64,000 bases of DNA from an uncultured Prochlorococcus sp. GTDB taxonomy: Bacteria; Cyanobacteriota; Cyanobacteriia; PCC-6307; Cyanobiaceae. The notes under the pieces are model-generated. The model was not told where the DNA came from and did no database searches. It saw only the letters and a program-made list of their open reading frames with translations. The position numbers and the translations under genes are program-made. The DNA lies in assembly GCA_902618335.1 (NCBI GenBank), contig CACNAI010000001.1, positions 1 to 64,000 of the forward strand, written 5' to 3'. Shown here piece after piece: positions 50,838-63,643 of the stretch (the first letter of the stretch is position 1; each line of letters starts with the position of its first letter).

Positions 50838-51070
50838 CCAGGCAGCAAATCAGGTTGGTCTTGTTCATCGCTTAGTTCAATTATTGACCTTTGGACTGGT
50901 TTAATGGTTGACTCCTCTAGAAGTCCATCAAAGTCATCAAAACGTCTTTGTTTAGCTCTGAAAGCAATCTTGACGGTAGTTAAGTATCTATTCGTTGATT
51001 TTCTTATTAAACTTTCTCCTCTTTTAGCAAGATCATTAGCATCAATTCCAGCATTATTTGATATGTTCAT
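50834..51070 (-). CDS. rpoZ: RNA polymerase omega subunit
   Basis: 78 residues. [20 protein letters not shown], then [20 protein letters not shown] match the cyanobacterial omega subunit, which helps assemble the polymerase. It is the first gene of the rpoZ-DUF1818 unit and divergent from the Hsp70 gene. Confidence 0.9.
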   Translation of the reverse strand: MNISNNAGIDANDLAKRGESLIRKSTNRYLTTVKIAFRAKQRRFDDFDGLLEESTIKPVQRSIIELSDEQDQPDLLPG

Positions 51071-51169
51071 TAAAAAAAAATATTAATATAGTTATATTTT
51101 ACAATTTAATGGGGCGATTCAAAACATAAATTGCAAAAAGCACTTATTTGATTTATAAAAAAATTTCAT

Positions 51170-52738
51170 ATGGAAAAAAAATTATCTGGAACGCTTGCTA
51201 TTGATTTAGGAAATACTAATACTGTATTAGCTTTTCAAGGTCAGAATGATATAAATTCTGTTTTAGTTGAGATACCAAATATTACATCTTGTCCAGGAGT
51301 TATTCCCACAGCAGTTTGGTATGAAGAACCGTCAAGAATTCTGAAAATTGGTATGAGTGCTCTCAAGATGAAAGATAACTCAAATTCGGATTTGTTTTTT
51401 CATTCTAATTTTAAAAGATTAATAGGGAATCCTTTTGAGAAGCTAAACCAAAAAAATATTTTGAAACCAGCTGAATGTGGTAATAAATTTTTTAAATATT
51501 TGTGGGAAAATATCCCTCAAAAATATGAGGTCAAAAGACTTGTTTTAACTGCTCCGATTGACACATATAAAGGTTACAGAGAATGGTTGATTAACCTTTG
51601 CGAGGAAATATCTGTAGATGAGATAGCTCTTGCAGATGAGCCTACTGCAGCAAGCTTAGGGATTAAGCTACCATTTGGCTCCAAGATCATGACATTAGAT
51701 ATTGGAGGAAGTACGATCGATATGAATATAGTAAAAATAGAAGGAGGCGAGGGGAAATCTAGCCCAATAGCTGAACTATTAAAATTTAAAGGTAAGGATG
51801 TTAGTTCAATCTCAAAGCAAAAAATAAAATGTGCTGAAATAATAAGTAAAACAGGCTCCAAAATTGGGGGTAAAGATATTGATCAATGGATCGTAGATTA
51901 TTTTGTGCCAGATAACGAATATTCAATTAATCTTATGAAGGCAGAAGAAATAAAGTGTAAACTCAGCTCATCTCTAATAAAAAATGAAAATAAATATCCA
52001 ATAAAATTTTTAATTGAAAAAAACCAAGAAAAAGAGGTCTACCTAAGTAAAGAAATATTAGAAGAAATTATTATTGAAAATAATCTTCTTAATCACCTGA
52101 ACTCGTTACTTAAAGATTTATTAAATGAAGCAAGAGGCAAATTTTGCACAATCGAGGATTTAGATGCAATTATTTTGGTTGGAGGGGGTACTCAAATACC
52201 ATTAATTAAAGAATGGATAGAAAAAAAGATTTCAAAAGTTGAAATAAAATCGCCACCTCCTGTTGAAGCAATAGCTTTAGGCGCTTTAGCAATGACTCCA
52301 GGTGTAAAAATTAAAGACATATTGAACAAAGGATTATCTATCAGACTATTTAACAGAAGGGAACAAAAACACTTTTGGTATCCAATTTTTTGTAAAGGCC
52401 AAACATGGCCAACTGAAAACCCATTTAAACTAATTCTTCAAGCAAGTAAAAATAATCAGAAAATATTTGAAATTATAATTGGAGAAACGAAAAAAGAAAG
52501 AGAATATGATGTGATCTTTGAAAATGGATTACCAAAATTATCAGAGGTTCAAAGTGTTGAAGAGACTATAAAATGGAATCAAAAACCTCTCAAGATCGAA
52601 CTAAACAATAAATCTAATCTAGGAAAAGATAACTTAACACTTTTCTTCAAAATCAATAAAAAAGCTGATTTATTAGTTAAGTGTTTTGATATTAAAAATG
52701 ATTTATTAGGAGAATATAATTTAGGAAATATTTTTTGA
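51170..52738 (+). CDS. Hsp70/DnaK-like protein, short form
   Basis: 522 residues. The ATPase domain has TLAIDLGNTNTVLAFQG, the ADEPTAASLG loop, LDIGGSTIDM and IILVGGGTQIPLI. After about residue 385 a reduced substrate-binding beta part follows, and the alpha-helical lid and EEVD-like end of the roughly 640-residue DnaK are missing. It is probably a specialised cyanobacterial Hsp70, not the housekeeping DnaK. Confidence 0.85.
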   Translation: MEKKLSGTLAIDLGNTNTVLAFQGQNDINSVLVEIPNITSCPGVIPTAVWYEEPSRILKIGMSALKMKDNSNSDLFFHSNFKRLIGNPFEKLNQKNILKPAECGNKFFKYLWENIPQKYEVKRLVLTAPIDTYKGYREWLINLCEEISVDEIALADEPTAASLGIKLPFGSKIMTLDIGGSTIDMNIVKIEGGEGKSSPIAELLKFKGKDVSSISKQKIKCAEIISKTGSKIGGKDIDQWIVDYFVPDNEYSINLMKAEEIKCKLSSSLIKNENKYPIKFLIEKNQEKEVYLSKEILEEIIIENNLLNHLNSLLKDLLNEARGKFCTIEDLDAIILVGGGTQIPLIKEWIEKKISKVEIKSPPPVEAIALGALAMTPGVKIKDILNKGLSIRLFNRREQKHFWYPIFCKGQTWPTENPFKLILQASKNNQKIFEIIIGETKKEREYDVIFENGLPKLSEVQSVEETIKWNQKPLKIELNNKSNLGKDNLTLFFKINKKADLLVKCFDIKNDLLGEYNLGNIF

Positions 52739-52745
52739 ATTAAAG

Positions 52746-53282
52746 CTATTCAAGAAAAACACCTTCTTCTTCATCAACATTATTTAATCGTAAATTAATA
52801 CTTTGATTTTTACTAGTTGGAACTTTTTTTCCGCAAAAATCAGGTTGAATAGGTAATTCTCTATGCCCTCTATCCACCATTACAAGTAACATAATTCTTT
52901 GAGGTCTTCCCCATGAATATAAAGCATCAATTGCAGCCCTGATTGTTCTACCTGTATAAATTACATCGTCTATCAAGAGAATTTCTTGGTTCTCAATAGG
53001 AGTTGGAATGTCAGTTGCTTTTATTATTCTAGTTCCAACTCTATTTTGATCATCTCGATAAAAAGTTGGATCAATTATTCCTTTTTTAATTTTTAAACCT
53101 GTTTTAGAGAATAATTCTTTTTCTAAAACTTCTGCTAGATCAATTCCTCTGGTAGGAATACCTACCAAAAGAAGATTTTCAAGATTTTTTACTTTTTCAA
53201 TAATTTCGGAAGTTAAACGAGAAAGGGTTTTTCTAAGCTCAACTTCTGTAAGTATTACAATCCTTTTTGTTTGATTCGCCAT
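52746..53282 (-). CDS. pyrR: PyrR bifunctional pyrimidine regulator / uracil phosphoribosyltransferase
   Basis: 178 residues. The PRPP-binding motif is ILLIDDVIYTGRTIRAAIDA, preceded by NLLLVGIPTRGIDLAEVLEK and followed by LLVMVDRGHRELPIQPDFCG. In some bacteria it binds pyr mRNA to attenuate the operon; here no pyr genes adjoin it, so uracil salvage is at least as likely. Confidence 0.93.
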   Translation of the reverse strand: MANQTKRIVILTEVELRKTLSRLTSEIIEKVKNLENLLLVGIPTRGIDLAEVLEKELFSKTGLKIKKGIIDPTFYRDDQNRVGTRIIKATDIPTPIENQEILLIDDVIYTGRTIRAAIDALYSWGRPQRIMLLVMVDRGHRELPIQPDFCGKKVPTSKNQSINLRLNNVDEEEGVFLE

Positions 53283-53419
53283 GATTTATGAAGAAGGAAA
53301 ATTCGATCAATATTTTCATAAATTAGCAAAAGCTAACTATATTAAATATAAATTGTTAAAGAGTAGCTTTTAAAGCTAAATTGAAGATTGGATCACTTAA
53401 TTAGGAATATGATCTGAAT

Positions 53420-55042
53420 ATGTCAAACAATAGCAGCAAAAATATAAATAGATTAAGTGTTCCTCAGAGCCCTGTAGTTCTCGCAATATTAGATGGATGG
53501 GGATATCGTGAAGATACATCCGACAATGCCATAAAAAATGCCAGTACTCCTATTATGGATTCATTATGGCATGCTTATCCTCACACTCTTATAAGCGCTA
53601 GTGGATCTGATGTGGGCCTCCCAGATGGGCAAATGGGTAATTCTGAGGTAGGGCATCTTACCATCGGTTCGGGAAGAATAATTCAACAAGAACTTGTAAG
53701 GATTTCAGATGTTGTAAAAAATAATCAGCTGGGCTTGATAGATGAATTTAAAGAAATACCTGACTTATTAAAGAAGAACAATTCTACTTTGCATATTACG
53801 GGATTATGTTCTGATGGAGGCGTGCATAGTCATATTGATCATTTATTAGGATTAATAAAATGGGCTTCTGATAATAACATTAAGAAAGTTGCAATTCATA
53901 TTATTACAGATGGAAGAGATACTCCCGCAAAAAGTGCCACAAAATATTTGAATCAAATAGAGGCATGTATAAAAAAATTCAACACAGGTGAAATAGCCTC
54001 AATATGTGGGAGATACTGGATTATGGATAGAAATCTTTTATGGGACAGAACAGAAAAAGCATATACAAATTTAACAGATCCAGAGATTGAAATAACAAAT
54101 ATTTCTCCGCAAGATTATATAAAAAAAAGTTATCAAAATGACATAACGGATGAATTCATAGAGCCCATACGAATGTCTGAAAATTATCTCAAAGATGGGG
54201 ACTGTTTGATTTGCTTTAACTTCCGTCCAGATAGAGCAAGACAAATAATCAAATCTCTTGCAGATAAAGAATTCTCAGAATTTGAGAGAAAATCTTTTCC
54301 AAAACTAGATTTAGTTACTTTTACCCAATATGACCAAAACTACTCTGTTAAAGTTGCATTCCCTCCTGAATCTCTCAATAATTTTATCGGTCAAATAGTC
54401 TCAGAAAATGGACTCAAGCAATACAGAACAGCAGAAACAGAAAAATACCCTCACGTAACATATTTTTTTAATGGAGGTGTAGAAATTCCTTTACCTGGAG
54501 AAGAAAGACATTTAATTCCATCTCCAAGAGTCGCAACTTATGATTTGGAACCTGCAATGTCTGCAGAAGAGTTGACAATAAGTTGCTCTAAAGCAATCAA
54601 AAGTGGAAAATATGCTTTTATTGTAATTAATTTTGCAAATCCCGATATGGTGGGTCACACTGGCAACATGGATGCAACGATTCAGGCTATTGAAACAGTT
54701 GATAAATGTATAGGTCAAATAGTTAATGCTACTGGAGAAATGGGTGGAAGTATTCTCATAACAGCCGATCATGGCAATGCAGAGGTAATGAAAGGTCCTA
54801 CGGGAGAAGCATGGACAGCACACACTACAAATAAAGTACCATTAATTTTTATTGAAGGTGAAAAAAGAAAAATTCCGAATATGGGCAATGAAATTTTCTT
54901 AAGGGATAATGCTGGCTTAGCAGATATTGCTCCAACTTTATTGCAATTATTAAATCTCCCAATTCCAAAAGAAATGACAGGTAAATCTCTGATTAAAGAA
55001 ATCGAATTAAAAGGTTATAATAAAGTCGTTCAACATGTCTAA
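53420..55042 (+). CDS. gpmI: 2,3-bisphosphoglycerate-independent phosphoglycerate mutase
   Basis: 540 residues, alkaline-phosphatase-superfamily glycolytic enzyme. [27 protein letters not shown] (containing the phosphorylated Ser), [23 protein letters not shown] and [13 protein letters not shown] give the Mn-binding and catalytic sites. It converts 3- to 2-phosphoglycerate. It is 22 bases upstream of secG. Confidence 0.96.
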   Translation: MSNNSSKNINRLSVPQSPVVLAILDGWGYREDTSDNAIKNASTPIMDSLWHAYPHTLISASGSDVGLPDGQMGNSEVGHLTIGSGRIIQQELVRISDVVKNNQLGLIDEFKEIPDLLKKNNSTLHITGLCSDGGVHSHIDHLLGLIKWASDNNIKKVAIHIITDGRDTPAKSATKYLNQIEACIKKFNTGEIASICGRYWIMDRNLLWDRTEKAYTNLTDPEIEITNISPQDYIKKSYQNDITDEFIEPIRMSENYLKDGDCLICFNFRPDRARQIIKSLADKEFSEFERKSFPKLDLVTFTQYDQNYSVKVAFPPESLNNFIGQIVSENGLKQYRTAETEKYPHVTYFFNGGVEIPLPGEERHLIPSPRVATYDLEPAMSAEELTISCSKAIKSGKYAFIVINFANPDMVGHTGNMDATIQAIETVDKCIGQIVNATGEMGGSILITADHGNAEVMKGPTGEAWTAHTTNKVPLIFIEGEKRKIPNMGNEIFLRDNAGLADIAPTLLQLLNLPIPKEMTGKSLIKEIELKGYNKVVQHV

Positions 55043-55064
55043 ATTTAATCCGACTCTTTAAAAA

Positions 55065-55292
55065 ATGATTCAAATTTTAAGTTGGATATGGGTATTTTCT
55101 GGAGTTCTTTTGATACTTTTAGTTTTACTCCATAGTCCCAAGGGTGATGGAATGGGAGGAATAGCTGCTAGTGGAAGCTCGATGTTTAATAGCGCTAGTA
55201 GTGCAGAAGCATCTCTGAACAAAATCACTTGGACCTTTTTAATTATATTTTTGTCCCTTGCCATTATTCTTAGCGCTGGCTGGATTTCATAA
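55065..55292 (+). CDS. secG: Preprotein translocase subunit SecG
   Basis: 75 residues with two helices: ILSWIWVFSGVLLILLVLLH and WTFLIIFLSLAIILSAGW, joined by SPKGDGMGGIAASGSSMFNS, the typical SecG loop. Co-directional with gpmI; ends at a terminator. Confidence 0.92.
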   Translation: MIQILSWIWVFSGVLLILLVLLHSPKGDGMGGIAASGSSMFNSASSAEASLNKITWTFLIIFLSLAIILSAGWIS

Positions 55293-55324
55293 AAAAGGGA
55301 TCATTGTTGATGACCCCCTTTAAA
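55293..55324. terminator. Bidirectional terminator between secG and groL
   Basis: AAGGG-ATCAT and ATGA-CCCCCTT form a hairpin with A and T rich flanks on either side. It can serve both convergent transcripts. Confidence 0.7.
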
Positions 55325-55356
55325 CTAAATTGATAATCTATAGAATTAGATTTTAG

Positions 55357-57021
<1,665 letters not shown>

Positions 57022-57045
57022 TTAATAATTTTTGAAACAAACATT

Positions 57046-57357
57046 TTAGCCTACTACAGCTAAAATATCTTTTTCAGAGAGCAAGACATATTCATCTCCT
57101 CCCAATTTAATGTCTGTTCCAGCATATTTGCTGTACAAGACTTTATCGCCAATACTCACTTCTGGAGTTTGTCGAGAACCATCGTCATTGAGTTTCCCAG
57201 GACCTACCTGAGCAACTTCTCCTACCTGTGGTTTTTCTTTGGCTGAATCAGGCAAAAGAATGCCCCCAGCAGTTTTTTCCTCAGATGCGGAAACTTTAAT
57301 AAATATTCTATCTCCCAGTGGTTTTACTGTAGAGACTGTAAGTGAAACAGCTGCCAT
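57046..57357 (-). CDS. groS: Co-chaperonin GroES
   Basis: 103 residues. [20 protein letters not shown] and [20 protein letters not shown] with [20 protein letters not shown] are canonical, including the mobile loop. First gene of the groES-groEL operon; a K-box lies 120 bases upstream. Confidence 0.96.
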
Positions 57358-57476
57358 AGATTAATGGAGGATCATAATTGAGACGCTTCGCGTCATAAAT
57401 AAGTGGAAAGAGGAAAACTCGATCCGTATCATCAACAACATAATCCGCAAAGAGGCAATTAAACCATACTTTAACT

Positions 57477-57492
57477 GTGCGGGTGGCCGAAC
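57477..57492 (-). promoter_or_regulatory. K-box upstream of groESL
   Basis: The minus strand reads GTTCGGCCACCCGCAC, a perfect fit to the cyanobacterial groE K-box GTTCGG-NNAN-CCNNAC, an element for light- and heat-responsive expression where HrcA/CIRCE is absent. No CIRCE repeat was found. A separate small dyad, GACGC-TTC-GCGTC, lies in the leader near 57380. Confidence 0.75.
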
Positions 57493-57575
57493 CCATTTAA
57501 CGAATCTACCCATGAGGTGGTAGTATTTTCGGATTATAAGCTGTTAAAAATCAGCTATTCATCACCTAACAATAA

Positions 57576-59039
<1,464 letters not shown>

Positions 59040-59083
59040 ATATCCAAATCAATTTATATTAATCACTAAATAATTTTAAATTA

Positions 59084-59488
59084 ATGGCAATTTCTCTTAA
59101 AGTTTTAGCTCCTAATAAAAATGTTTATCAAGGTGAAGCTGAAGAAGTAATCCTTCCCAGCACTACTGGTCAACTTGGTATACTTCCAGGACATATTTCT
59201 TTAGTCACGGCTATAGATATTGGCGTTTTAAGGCTAAGGATGAATTCTCAGTGGAAATCAATAGCTTTAATGGGTGGCTTCGCTGAAATCGAATCAGATG
59301 AAGTCATAGTTTTGGTAAACAATGCTGAAATAGGATCTGAAATTAATGTTCAAAATGCTGAACAAGATCTCAAAGAAGCAAAATTAGCAATTAGTAAATT
59401 CCCTGAAAACGATAAAAATTCAGAGAAAATAAAAGCCTTGAAAGAGATTTCGAAGGCTGAGGCTAGAATTCAAGCTGCAAAGAACTAA
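59084..59488 (+). CDS. atpC: ATP synthase F1 subunit epsilon
   Basis: 134 residues. [20 protein letters not shown] and [20 protein letters not shown] are the beta-sandwich; the last 45 residues form the helical regulatory hairpin. Second gene of the atpD-atpC pair found apart from the main atp operon in cyanobacteria. Confidence 0.95.
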   Translation: MAISLKVLAPNKNVYQGEAEEVILPSTTGQLGILPGHISLVTAIDIGVLRLRMNSQWKSIALMGGFAEIESDEVIVLVNNAEIGSEINVQNAEQDLKEAKLAISKFPENDKNSEKIKALKEISKAEARIQAAKN

Positions 59489-59490
59489 TT

Positions 59491-59958
59491 TTAAGCAGTA
59501 CCACAAAAAGTAACTTCAGGAAACTTTAACTTGGCTTCTTCTAGTTTTTTTGTTTTACCTTCTTCTTGCCAATAATTTATTACTTCTGTAGCTTTATTCA
59601 ATATTTCTACTCTTTCATTATCGGTAATCCAACTTTTATTCTCAAGTTCACTTTTTAATTTTTCCCAAGCATCATCTCTTGGCCAAAAATAATAAGCAGT
59701 TAGAGGACTTGGGCCTCCCCCGACTATTTGATCAACTGCTAATGCAACATTATCAGGTAACCACAACACTTTAATGATGAACCTTCCTTCATCAGGTTTC
59801 GGGGTATAACCAGTTGGTACTCCATCTTCATCAATTGTGGCAGCTGCTAAAACAGCTGAAGCACCCATCATTCCTGAATTAGGAGAAGAATTTTTAGATT
59901 TTGGGTCATCACTGTTTTTTTCTTTTGGATTTTGATTTAACTTATCTGATGATGTCAT
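59491..59958 (-). CDS. Ycf65 / PSRP-3 ribosome-associated protein
   Basis: 155 residues. The core [20 protein letters not shown] and [20 protein letters not shown], with the helix [12 protein letters not shown], matches plastid-specific ribosomal protein 3, which associates with the small subunit. The first 55 residues are a polar, low-complexity extension. Convergent with atpC, two bases apart. Confidence 0.9.
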   Translation of the reverse strand: MTSSDKLNQNPKEKNSDDPKSKNSSPNSGMMGASAVLAAATIDEDGVPTGYTPKPDEGRFIIKVLWLPDNVALAVDQIVGGGPSPLTAYYFWPRDDAWEKLKSELENKSWITDNERVEILNKATEVINYWQEEGKTKKLEEAKLKFPEVTFCGTA

Positions 59959-60064
59959 TCAATATGTTTATGTTCATTAAATAATTTATCAGTTTATGGT
60001 CACATTTTGATTGATTTTTCAAAATTTTTTGATTTTAGTTGTGGACCCTTTCAAAAAAGCATTT

Positions 60065-60223
60065 TTATCTATCATGAGTAACTTGATAAAAGTCATATAT
60101 TGTAGCTTCCAATGAATCCCAAAGATCTTTAGGGATATCGTTTTCTTCTGCAAACATTCCAAGCTGACTAACCAAGCCTCTGGCTTGTGAAAGTTTCGAA
60201 TCATATGAATCTGACTTATTCAT
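60065..60223 (-). CDS. Small conserved hypothetical protein
   Basis: 52 codons. LSQARGLVSQLGMFAEENDI and LWDSLEATIYDFYQVTH; helical and soluble. The reading frame at 60019-60204 over the same bases is its shadow. Not recognised. Confidence 0.65.
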   Translation of the reverse strand: MNKSDSYDSKLSQARGLVSQLGMFAEENDIPKDLWDSLEATIYDFYQVTHDR

Positions 60224-60276
60224 TTTTGAACTTTAAACTTTATAAAAATAAATCTATTAACTGGATTAGTCAAATT

Positions 60277-61341
60277 TTAAAATTCTAAATCAGAAATTTC
60301 TTTTAATGCGGCAGTACTTAAAACCTCTGGGTTTGCATCTTGGACCAGAACATCATCTTCTATTCTTATCCCAATGCCTTTCCATTTCTCGTCAATAAGA
60401 GGTTGTCCCTCTGGGACTGGGATCCTATCACTTATATAGATTCCAGGTTCTACCGTCAGAATCATTCCATTCTGTAATGGAACTTCATAATCCCCCATTC
60501 TATATGCACCAACATCATGAACATCTAATCCAAGCCAATGTCCAGTTCTGTGCATGTAAAGATGTTTATAAGATTGATTTTCAATTATCTCTTCAGTACT
60601 ACCCGCCAATAAACCAATTTCTCTTAATCCCTCTATCAGAATTTTTAAAGCAACATTATGAACTGTACTAGAATTAGATCCAGTTACAGCACTTTTAATT
60701 GCATTTTTCTGGGCACTCAATACAATTTCGTAAATAACTTTTTGCTCTTTAGTAAATTTTCCACCTATTGGAATAGTTCTTGTTATGTCTCCATTGTAAT
60801 AATCAGTTAGTGAGCAGCCAGCATCTACCAACAATAAATCTTCTTTATTTAATGGTGAGTTATTCAATGTGTAATGCAAAATACATGCATTATCTCCCGA
60901 AGCAACAATTGAGTTATAAGCAGGACCTCTAGCACCTTTTTCCAAAAAGAATCCCTCTAGAAGGCCCTGAATTTGTCTTTCATTTCTTTTGGTTGAAATA
61001 GATGCTCTAACTAGTTCATGAGCCTTATCAGCCTTAAACTCTTTTTCAGCTCCTTCTAAACCCCATCTAAAGCCCTGCCAGACTTCACTGATGACATCTT
61101 TAGGAGCAACAAACATAATGAATCTCTCTCCTTTTGGCTTATGCGATAAGAAAAGAGCAATTGCATCTGGCTCATCGAAACCAGTTAAATACCAGAAATT
61201 ACTATCTTGTCTGAAAGGATATTCACAATCAGCATGATGCTTTACAAGATTGGCCCCAGGAATGATAGCAGCTTTTCCATCTAATTTATTAAGGAAAATT
61301 TCTCGTCTCTCTTCAAAAACTTTATTGTCTTGTTTAAACAT
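60277..61341 (-). CDS. pepP: Xaa-Pro aminopeptidase with a shortened N-terminal domain
   Basis: 354 residues; the family (AMP_N plus M24) is usually about 440. All metal ligands are visible: LLLVDAGCSLTDYYNGDITR (two Asp), HRTGHWLGLDVHD (His), LTVEPGIYI and GIRIEDDVLV (two Glu). The N-terminal part is normal up to GLEGAEKEFKADKAH (about 108), then jumps to ELVRASISTKRNERQIQGLL, which is normally well inside the catalytic domain. About 80-90 residues are missing with the frame kept. Confidence 0.85.
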   Translation of the reverse strand: MFKQDNKVFEERREIFLNKLDGKAAIIPGANLVKHHADCEYPFRQDSNFWYLTGFDEPDAIALFLSHKPKGERFIMFVAPKDVISEVWQGFRWGLEGAEKEFKADKAHELVRASISTKRNERQIQGLLEGFFLEKGARGPAYNSIVASGDNACILHYTLNNSPLNKEDLLLVDAGCSLTDYYNGDITRTIPIGGKFTKEQKVIYEIVLSAQKNAIKSAVTGSNSSTVHNVALKILIEGLREIGLLAGSTEEIIENQSYKHLYMHRTGHWLGLDVHDVGAYRMGDYEVPLQNGMILTVEPGIYISDRIPVPEGQPLIDEKWKGIGIRIEDDVLVQDANPEVLSTAALKEISDLEF

Positions 61342-61413
61342 AAATTGTATGTTGGCGTGTTTAAAAAAAAATGGAAGAATGAGTTAAACAGATTTAGTAC
61401 CTAAATTATTTTA

Positions 61414-62391
61414 ATGGAACCAAGTGTTTACGTTTTAATTTTGCTTATTATTATAATTTTAATTGGGTCAGCATGTTGTTCGGGAGTTGAAGCAGCTTTT
61501 TTAGCTGTAAATTCAATTAGAATTCTAGAAATAGCCTCAAAACAAAAACCAAAAAGTTCGGCTAATCAACTCCTAAAACTTAGAAAACATCTTGGAAGAA
61601 CATTAACTGTAATTACTATTACTAATAATGGATTTAACATAATTGGAAGTCTTATTTTAGGCGTATATGGAGCATTAGTAATTAATAGTAGTTATGGCTT
61701 AACACTGTTTTCTATTTCCTTTTATATACTTGTTGTTTTGGTAGGAGAAGTATTACCTAAGGCTCTTGGTACAAGATTTTCAGTTCAAATAGCATTATTA
61801 TCCGTACCTATCTTGAGAATATTAAATACTTTAATGAGACCATTTTTAATATTAATAGAACAAATCTTTCCAGTAATTACCGCTGAAAATGAAATTTCAA
61901 CTGATGAAGAAGAAATTAGACAAATGGCAAAAATTGGAAGTCAGAAAGGATTGATAGAAGCTGATGAAGCAGCAATGATATTTAAGGTTTTTCAACTAAA
62001 TGATTTAAAAGCAAAAGATTTAATGATCCCTAGAGTATCAGCACCTTGCCTTGATGGGTCTTCTAAGCTTGGTGAAATCTCAAAACTCATAATGTCTGAC
62101 AACTCTCCATGGTGGGTTATTTTGGGAGATAAAGTTGACAAAATACAAGGTGTAGTTAAGCGGGAAAACATATTAGCAGAATTGATTAACGGCGAAAATA
62201 AGAAATTATTATCAGAAATTTGCGAACCTGTGGACTACATTCCAGAAATGATTAAAGCAGATCAATTATTAACAAGATTTGACAAGAATAATAAAGGAGT
62301 GAAAGTAGTAGTAGATGAATTTGGTGGATTCGTGGGGATTATTGGTGCAGAAGCCGTTTTAGCTGTTTTAGCTGGTTGGTGGAAAAAATAA
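61414..62391 (+). CDS. CNNM/DUF21 membrane protein (hemolysin-like, TlyC group)
   Basis: 325 residues. DUF21 at the N terminus with CCSGVEAAFLAVNSIRILEI, LGRTLTVITITNNGFNIIGS and VVLVGEVLPKALGTRFSVQI, then CBS-like part (LKAKDLMIPRVSAPCLDGSS; VVDEFGGFVGIIGAEAVL). The C-terminal CorC/HlyC domain is absent. Probably linked to Mg or other divalent cation transport. It is three bases from the GTPase gene. Confidence 0.85.
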   Translation: MEPSVYVLILLIIIILIGSACCSGVEAAFLAVNSIRILEIASKQKPKSSANQLLKLRKHLGRTLTVITITNNGFNIIGSLILGVYGALVINSSYGLTLFSISFYILVVLVGEVLPKALGTRFSVQIALLSVPILRILNTLMRPFLILIEQIFPVITAENEISTDEEEIRQMAKIGSQKGLIEADEAAMIFKVFQLNDLKAKDLMIPRVSAPCLDGSSKLGEISKLIMSDNSPWWVILGDKVDKIQGVVKRENILAELINGENKKLLSEICEPVDYIPEMIKADQLLTRFDKNNKGVKVVVDEFGGFVGIIGAEAVLAVLAGWWKK

Positions 62392-62394
62392 ATC

Positions 62395-63636
62395 ATGAAA
62401 CATTTGAAAGTTGATAAAAATTATATACTTTTAAAAAATTGGTGGGAGACTATTGATCTTACCAACTATGAAAAAAGTTTTTTTAATAGAGAAATAATCT
62501 CTTTTAATCAACAACTCTTTAGGCTCAAAGAAAAAAAAATAAGAATTGGTACATATGGTAAATCAGGTGTAGGAAAATCCTCAGTTTTAAATTCTTTATT
62601 AAAAAAAGATATATTCAAAACAGATATTATCAATGGAACCACAAGAGAGATACAAGCAAAAACTTGGACAATTAAACATCAAAATATCAATATTGTAGAG
62701 TTGCTAGATTCTCCAGGATATGATTTCTGTAATATTAAATTTCCAGAAAAAGTTTACTCTCGTGTAAATCATTCAGATCTTATTTTATTCATAGTTTCGG
62801 GGGATTTAAATAGAAATGAATTAAGCGAAATCCAATCCATGATTAAAGATGGAAAAAAAATTATTGTAATTTTAAATAAAATCGATCTTTTTAAAAAAAA
62901 TGAATTAAATGAAATAATAGAAAATATTAAGTTTAAACTCCCAAAAGATTTAAATATTCCAATAATTATTAATCATGAAAATAATCTTAAAAATTACTTA
63001 ACAAAAATAATTAATAAATATGGTGAGATATTATTGATCCTAAATTCTTTGCAATTGGCTGACAAATTGTTTCTGCGAATAAAAGAACAAAGATTGAAAA
63101 GGAGACAGAAATTAGCGCAGTCAACTATTGGTAAATTTTCGACTATAAAGGCGTCAGCAGTAGCTCTCAATCCTTTTATTTTATTTGATGTTGCTGGTAG
63201 TTTCGCGCTAGATACTGCATTGATTAGCGAGTTAAGTAAAATTTACGGCCTCAAATTGAAAAGTGAATCTACAAGAAAAATATTTAAAAATATATCCATT
63301 AATAATTTATTTTTAGGAGTCACTCAAGTTGGTGTAAATTCATCATTCAACTTTGTTAAGAAGGTAATTCTATTAACAGCACCTTTTACTAATGGGCTTT
63401 CATTATTACCCTATGGACCTATAGCAATTATTCAAGCAGCAATCGCAGTGCGGTCTACAAAAAACTTGGGGAAATTAGCAGCAAAAGAAATATTTATAAG
63501 AAGCAAAGCTTCTTTTATAGAACCAGCTATTATGATTCAAAATATGACTTTTAATGACCCAGAAATTTTTAACCACATAAATATTTATTTTTCAAATAGA
63601 AATTTAAATAATAATTTTATTAGTTTTCTACCTTAA
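62395..63636 (+). CDS. Era-like GTPase with C-terminal membrane-associated part
   Basis: 413 residues. G1 is GTYGKSGVGKSSVLNSLL, G3 is DSPGYD, G4 NKID in VILNKIDLFKK. Residues about 250-400 are hydrophobic and helical (STIGKFSTIKASAVALNPFI), recalling DUF697 domains. It begins next to the CNNM gene's stop, so a shared role at the membrane is likely. Confidence 0.82.
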   Translation: MKHLKVDKNYILLKNWWETIDLTNYEKSFFNREIISFNQQLFRLKEKKIRIGTYGKSGVGKSSVLNSLLKKDIFKTDIINGTTREIQAKTWTIKHQNINIVELLDSPGYDFCNIKFPEKVYSRVNHSDLILFIVSGDLNRNELSEIQSMIKDGKKIIVILNKIDLFKKNELNEIIENIKFKLPKDLNIPIIINHENNLKNYLTKIINKYGEILLILNSLQLADKLFLRIKEQRLKRRQKLAQSTIGKFSTIKASAVALNPFILFDVAGSFALDTALISELSKIYGLKLKSESTRKIFKNISINNLFLGVTQVGVNSSFNFVKKVILLTAPFTNGLSLLPYGPIAIIQAAIAVRSTKNLGKLAAKEIFIRSKASFIEPAIMIQNMTFNDPEIFNHINIYFSNRNLNNNFISFLP

Positions 63637-63643
63637 AACTTAA

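Noticed and set aside
60019-60204. Minus-strand ORF of 61 codons
   Set aside because: The 60065-60223 frame on the same strand is better balanced (LSQARGLVSQLGM) and starts with ATG; this one is its frame-shifted shadow.
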